Positions 62,018-64,000 of a DNA stretch of 64,000 nucleotides are shown here, in pieces. The position numbers and the translations under genes were made by a program. Position 1 is the stretch's first letter, and each line of letters starts with the position of its first letter. Source of the DNA: JAACFF01 sp963701435 (GTDB lineage: Bacteria; Chloroflexota; Anaerolineae; Promineifilales; Promineifilaceae); assembly GCA_963701435.1 (NCBI GenBank), contig CAVPAL010000006.1, positions 372,001 to 436,000 on the forward strand, in the 5' to 3' direction. Under the pieces are notes generated by a model. It did not search any database. It saw only the letters and a list, made by a program, of their open reading frames with translations, and was not told the origin of the DNA.

Positions 62018-64000
62018 ATGAATGCATTGTATGAGGTGATCCATTCATCACTGCATGATCATCATTCAACAGCAGATAGAGCTATTGCAATTGTGGGAGT
62101 GGGGGCCATTTTGCCAGACGCGCCAAATGCTGCCGGCGTTCTGGCAAAATATTGTCAATAAAAAATACAGCATTATCAGATGTACCACCGGAACGTTGGA
62201 ATCCTGACTGATTATTATGATCCGGATCCCAAAGCGCCAGACAAAACGTACACCAAAATTGGCGGCTGGGTGCGCGGCTTTGAATTTGACTGGAATCGAT
62301 TCCGCATGCCGCCCAAAGTGGCCGCCGCAATGGATGAGGGTCAGCAGTGGGCGGTCACAATTGCGGCCGAGGCGTTGGCAGATTATGGGTATCCAGAACG
62401 GCCGTTAAACACCGAAAATACGGCCGTTATCCTGGGTACAGCCATGGGTGGTGAACAACATTACATCACCCAGAACCGCATCGTCTTCCCTGAATTTGCC
62501 AATGCCCTCAAGACGTTAGCGCCTTCAACCAACTTCCGGCTAAAGTGTGCGCGAAGAAATCATCACCAAATGGCACGAACACATTGATGACACACTGCCC
62601 GCCTATCACCGAGGATACCATGCCGGGTGAACTGCCCAACATCGTTTCCGGGCGCGTTGCCAATATGCTCAATTTACGCGGCCCCAACTTCATCACCGAC
62701 GCCGCTTGTGCCTCCAGCTTTGCCGCCATCAATGCGGCCGTCGAACTGCTCACCGAACATCAGGTCGATGCTGTTATCGCCGGCGGTGTGGATCGCAATA
62801 TGGGCGCTTCCAGCTTCGTGAAGTTCTGCAAAATTGGCGCGTTGAGCGCCACCGGCAGCCGCCCCTTTGGTGCAAGGCGCCGATGGCTTTGTGATGGGCG
62901 AAGGCTCAGCGGCCTTCCTGCTCAAGCGTCTGGAAGATGCGGAACGCAGCGGCGACAAGATTTACGCCGTCATTCGCGGCGTGGGCGGCTCCAGCGACGG
63001 CAAAGGCAAAGGGATTACCGCGCCCAATCCGATTGGGCAGGAATTGGCCATCCAACGCGCCTGGGAAAATGCCGGACTCGACCCGGCCACGGCCACGATG
63101 GTCGAAGCGCACGGCACCAGCACGCGCGTTGGCGATGTGGTTGAAGTGGAAAGTTTGGCCAAGATTTTCGGCGGCGCTCCCCAGGGCAGCATCGGCCTTG
63201 GTTCGGCCAAAAGCAATATTGGCCATTTGAAAGCGGGCGCCGGCGCAGCCGGTTTGCTCAAAGCGACTATGGCAATTCATCATAAGATTTTGCCGCCCAA
63301 CGTTGAATGCCGAAACGCCCAATCCCAATATTGATTTCAGCTAAATCGCCATTCTTTCTGATTAATGAAGCCCGGGAATGGCCGAAAACAAATGAAACAC
63401 CGCGCCGCTGTGGCGTCAGCGCCTATGGTTTTGGCGGCACCAATTTCCATCTGGTGTTGGAAGAACATGTGCCCGGATTATTGACTGAAAAAGAAGCAAA
63501 AACGGCTGTTTCTACCGCTCAACCTCAAAACGGAAATGGAACTATCGTCGTTCAACATATCCAAACCCGCGCCCGTGCGCGGTATCTTCGCCATTGGGCG
63601 CACGCACACCAGGCGACCTCAAAGATAAACTGAGACCGCATTACACAGCGGGTAGAAGCGGGGTTGGACCCCGCCCAAAGCGCTGCTTCCCAAGGAAACG
63701 ACAGATATCAAAGCCACCGAACGATTGATCATTGACTTTGGCGATCACGAAGAACTGCTGGATCGGGCTGCATAAAGCACAAAAAGTGATGGGCTTTGAC
63801 AATCCCAAAGCCTGGAAAGCGATCGAAGCGCAGGGCATCTTCCGCGGCAGCGGCAAACCCAAAGGCAAAATCGCCTTCCTTTTCCCCGGGCAGGGTAGTC
63901 AATACGTCAATATGGGCCGCGAACTGGAAGAACTGTCACCCGTCGTCGCCGAAGTCTTCAACGAAGCCGACGCCGTCATGAAGCCTATTTTGGGCAAACC
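62018..64000 (+). CDS. KS-AT multidomain synthase (type I PKS / PUFA-synthase-like), 5' part, many frameshifts
   Basis: Likely start ATG 62018 (MNALYEVIHSSLHDHHSTAD, then RAIAIVGVGAILPDAPNAAG). Across at least five frame breaks the strand encodes a beta-ketoacyl synthase: KYSIIDVPPERWNP, NTENTAVILGTAMGG, the nucleophile DAACASSFAAIN, GADGFVMGEGSAAFLLKRLE, catalytic His in EAHGTSTRVGDVVEVESLAK and SNIGHLKAGAGAAGLLKATM, and CGVSAYGFGGTNFHLVLEEH. A linker then leads into an acyltransferase domain starting IAFLFPGQGSQYVNMGREL, cut by the window end. The DAACASS site and KS-AT order suit PUFA synthases or modular PKS. The product cannot be told without the downstream modules. Confidence 0.8.

Overview
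The window is a bacterial chromosome segment, most likely from a Chloroflexota (Anaerolineae/Caldilineae-type) genome; this is an inference. It rests on the gene mix (cytosolic conflict-type STAND NTPases with FGE domains, a LysM/lamin-tail exported protein, an ABC-type L-rhamnose uptake system, a large KS-AT lipid synthase) and on lipoprotein signal peptides. The most pervasive sequence character is the palindrome ACGGCCGT. A hand count gives about 64 copies, roughly one per kb where about one in the whole window is expected by chance, in genes on both strands, in all reading frames and in spacers.

Layout. 0-4.7 kb (minus): dihydroxyacetone/glycerol locus, dhaR - glpF - dhaK - dhaL. 5.1-7.0 kb: ftsH. 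7.3-8.9 kb: LiuC-like enoyl-CoA hydratase coupled to an AAC(3)-family acetyltransferase. 8.9-10.9 kb: scar region with two methyltransferase remnants around a kelch-type lipoprotein. 11.0-14.5 kb: biotin carboxylase coupled to acetoacetyl-CoA synthetase, which together with the hydratase points to leucine/acetoacetate metabolism. 14.5-18.4 kb (minus): cyclase-family hydrolase, rsmA, exported G5/3D cell-wall protein, SRP RNA, phosphoribosyltransferase. 18.9-23.7 kb: three tightly linked genes, a death-like (EAD) + FGE protein, a degenerate SIR2-like protein and a membrane nSTAND NTPase with a degenerate M14-peptidase ectodomain; this is the best candidate for an undescribed system.

23.73 kb: tRNA-Val(CAC). 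Behind it lies an island of about 9.3 kb ending in a diverged copy of the tRNA 3' half (33.03-33.08 kb). The island lacks ACGGCCGT entirely. It carries a decayed serine recombinase, a DUF6512-like membrane protein, a PlsY-like acyltransferase, a rifampicin-phosphotransferase-like dikinase, a MacB-type ABC exporter and a lipase-like hydrolase. An IS6-family transposase remnant follows. 33.5-45.6 kb: L-rhamnose regulon (rhaD, rhaB, rhaA, rhaM, ABC transporter) read from a good sigma-70-type promoter, with a divergent DeoR-sugar-binding fusion regulator and an inserted antitoxin/PIN pair whose toxin has a nonsense codon. At 45.7-45.9 kb a second copy of the 169-bp island end plus tRNA-Val 3' half occurs, so 33-46 kb may be a second, older tandem insertion.

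45.9-54.2 kb: potassium channel, dnaE, M19 dipeptidase, endonuclease IV, small unknown protein, LysM/LTD protein. 54.4-58.5 kb: glgA - malQ - thiolase operon. 58.8 kb: tRNA-Arg(CCG). 58.8-64 kb: GHMP kinase, then a long acyl-CoA dehydrogenase and the start of a KS-AT multidomain lipid/polyketide synthase. From about 55.7 kb to the end frameshifts are very dense, which suggests assembly or read errors rather than gene death.

A second dispersed element, a hairpin with arms like AGGTAAACCGCAG, occurs three times between genes, and one copy supplies the stop codon of the thiolase gene. No CRISPR array or rRNA is present.
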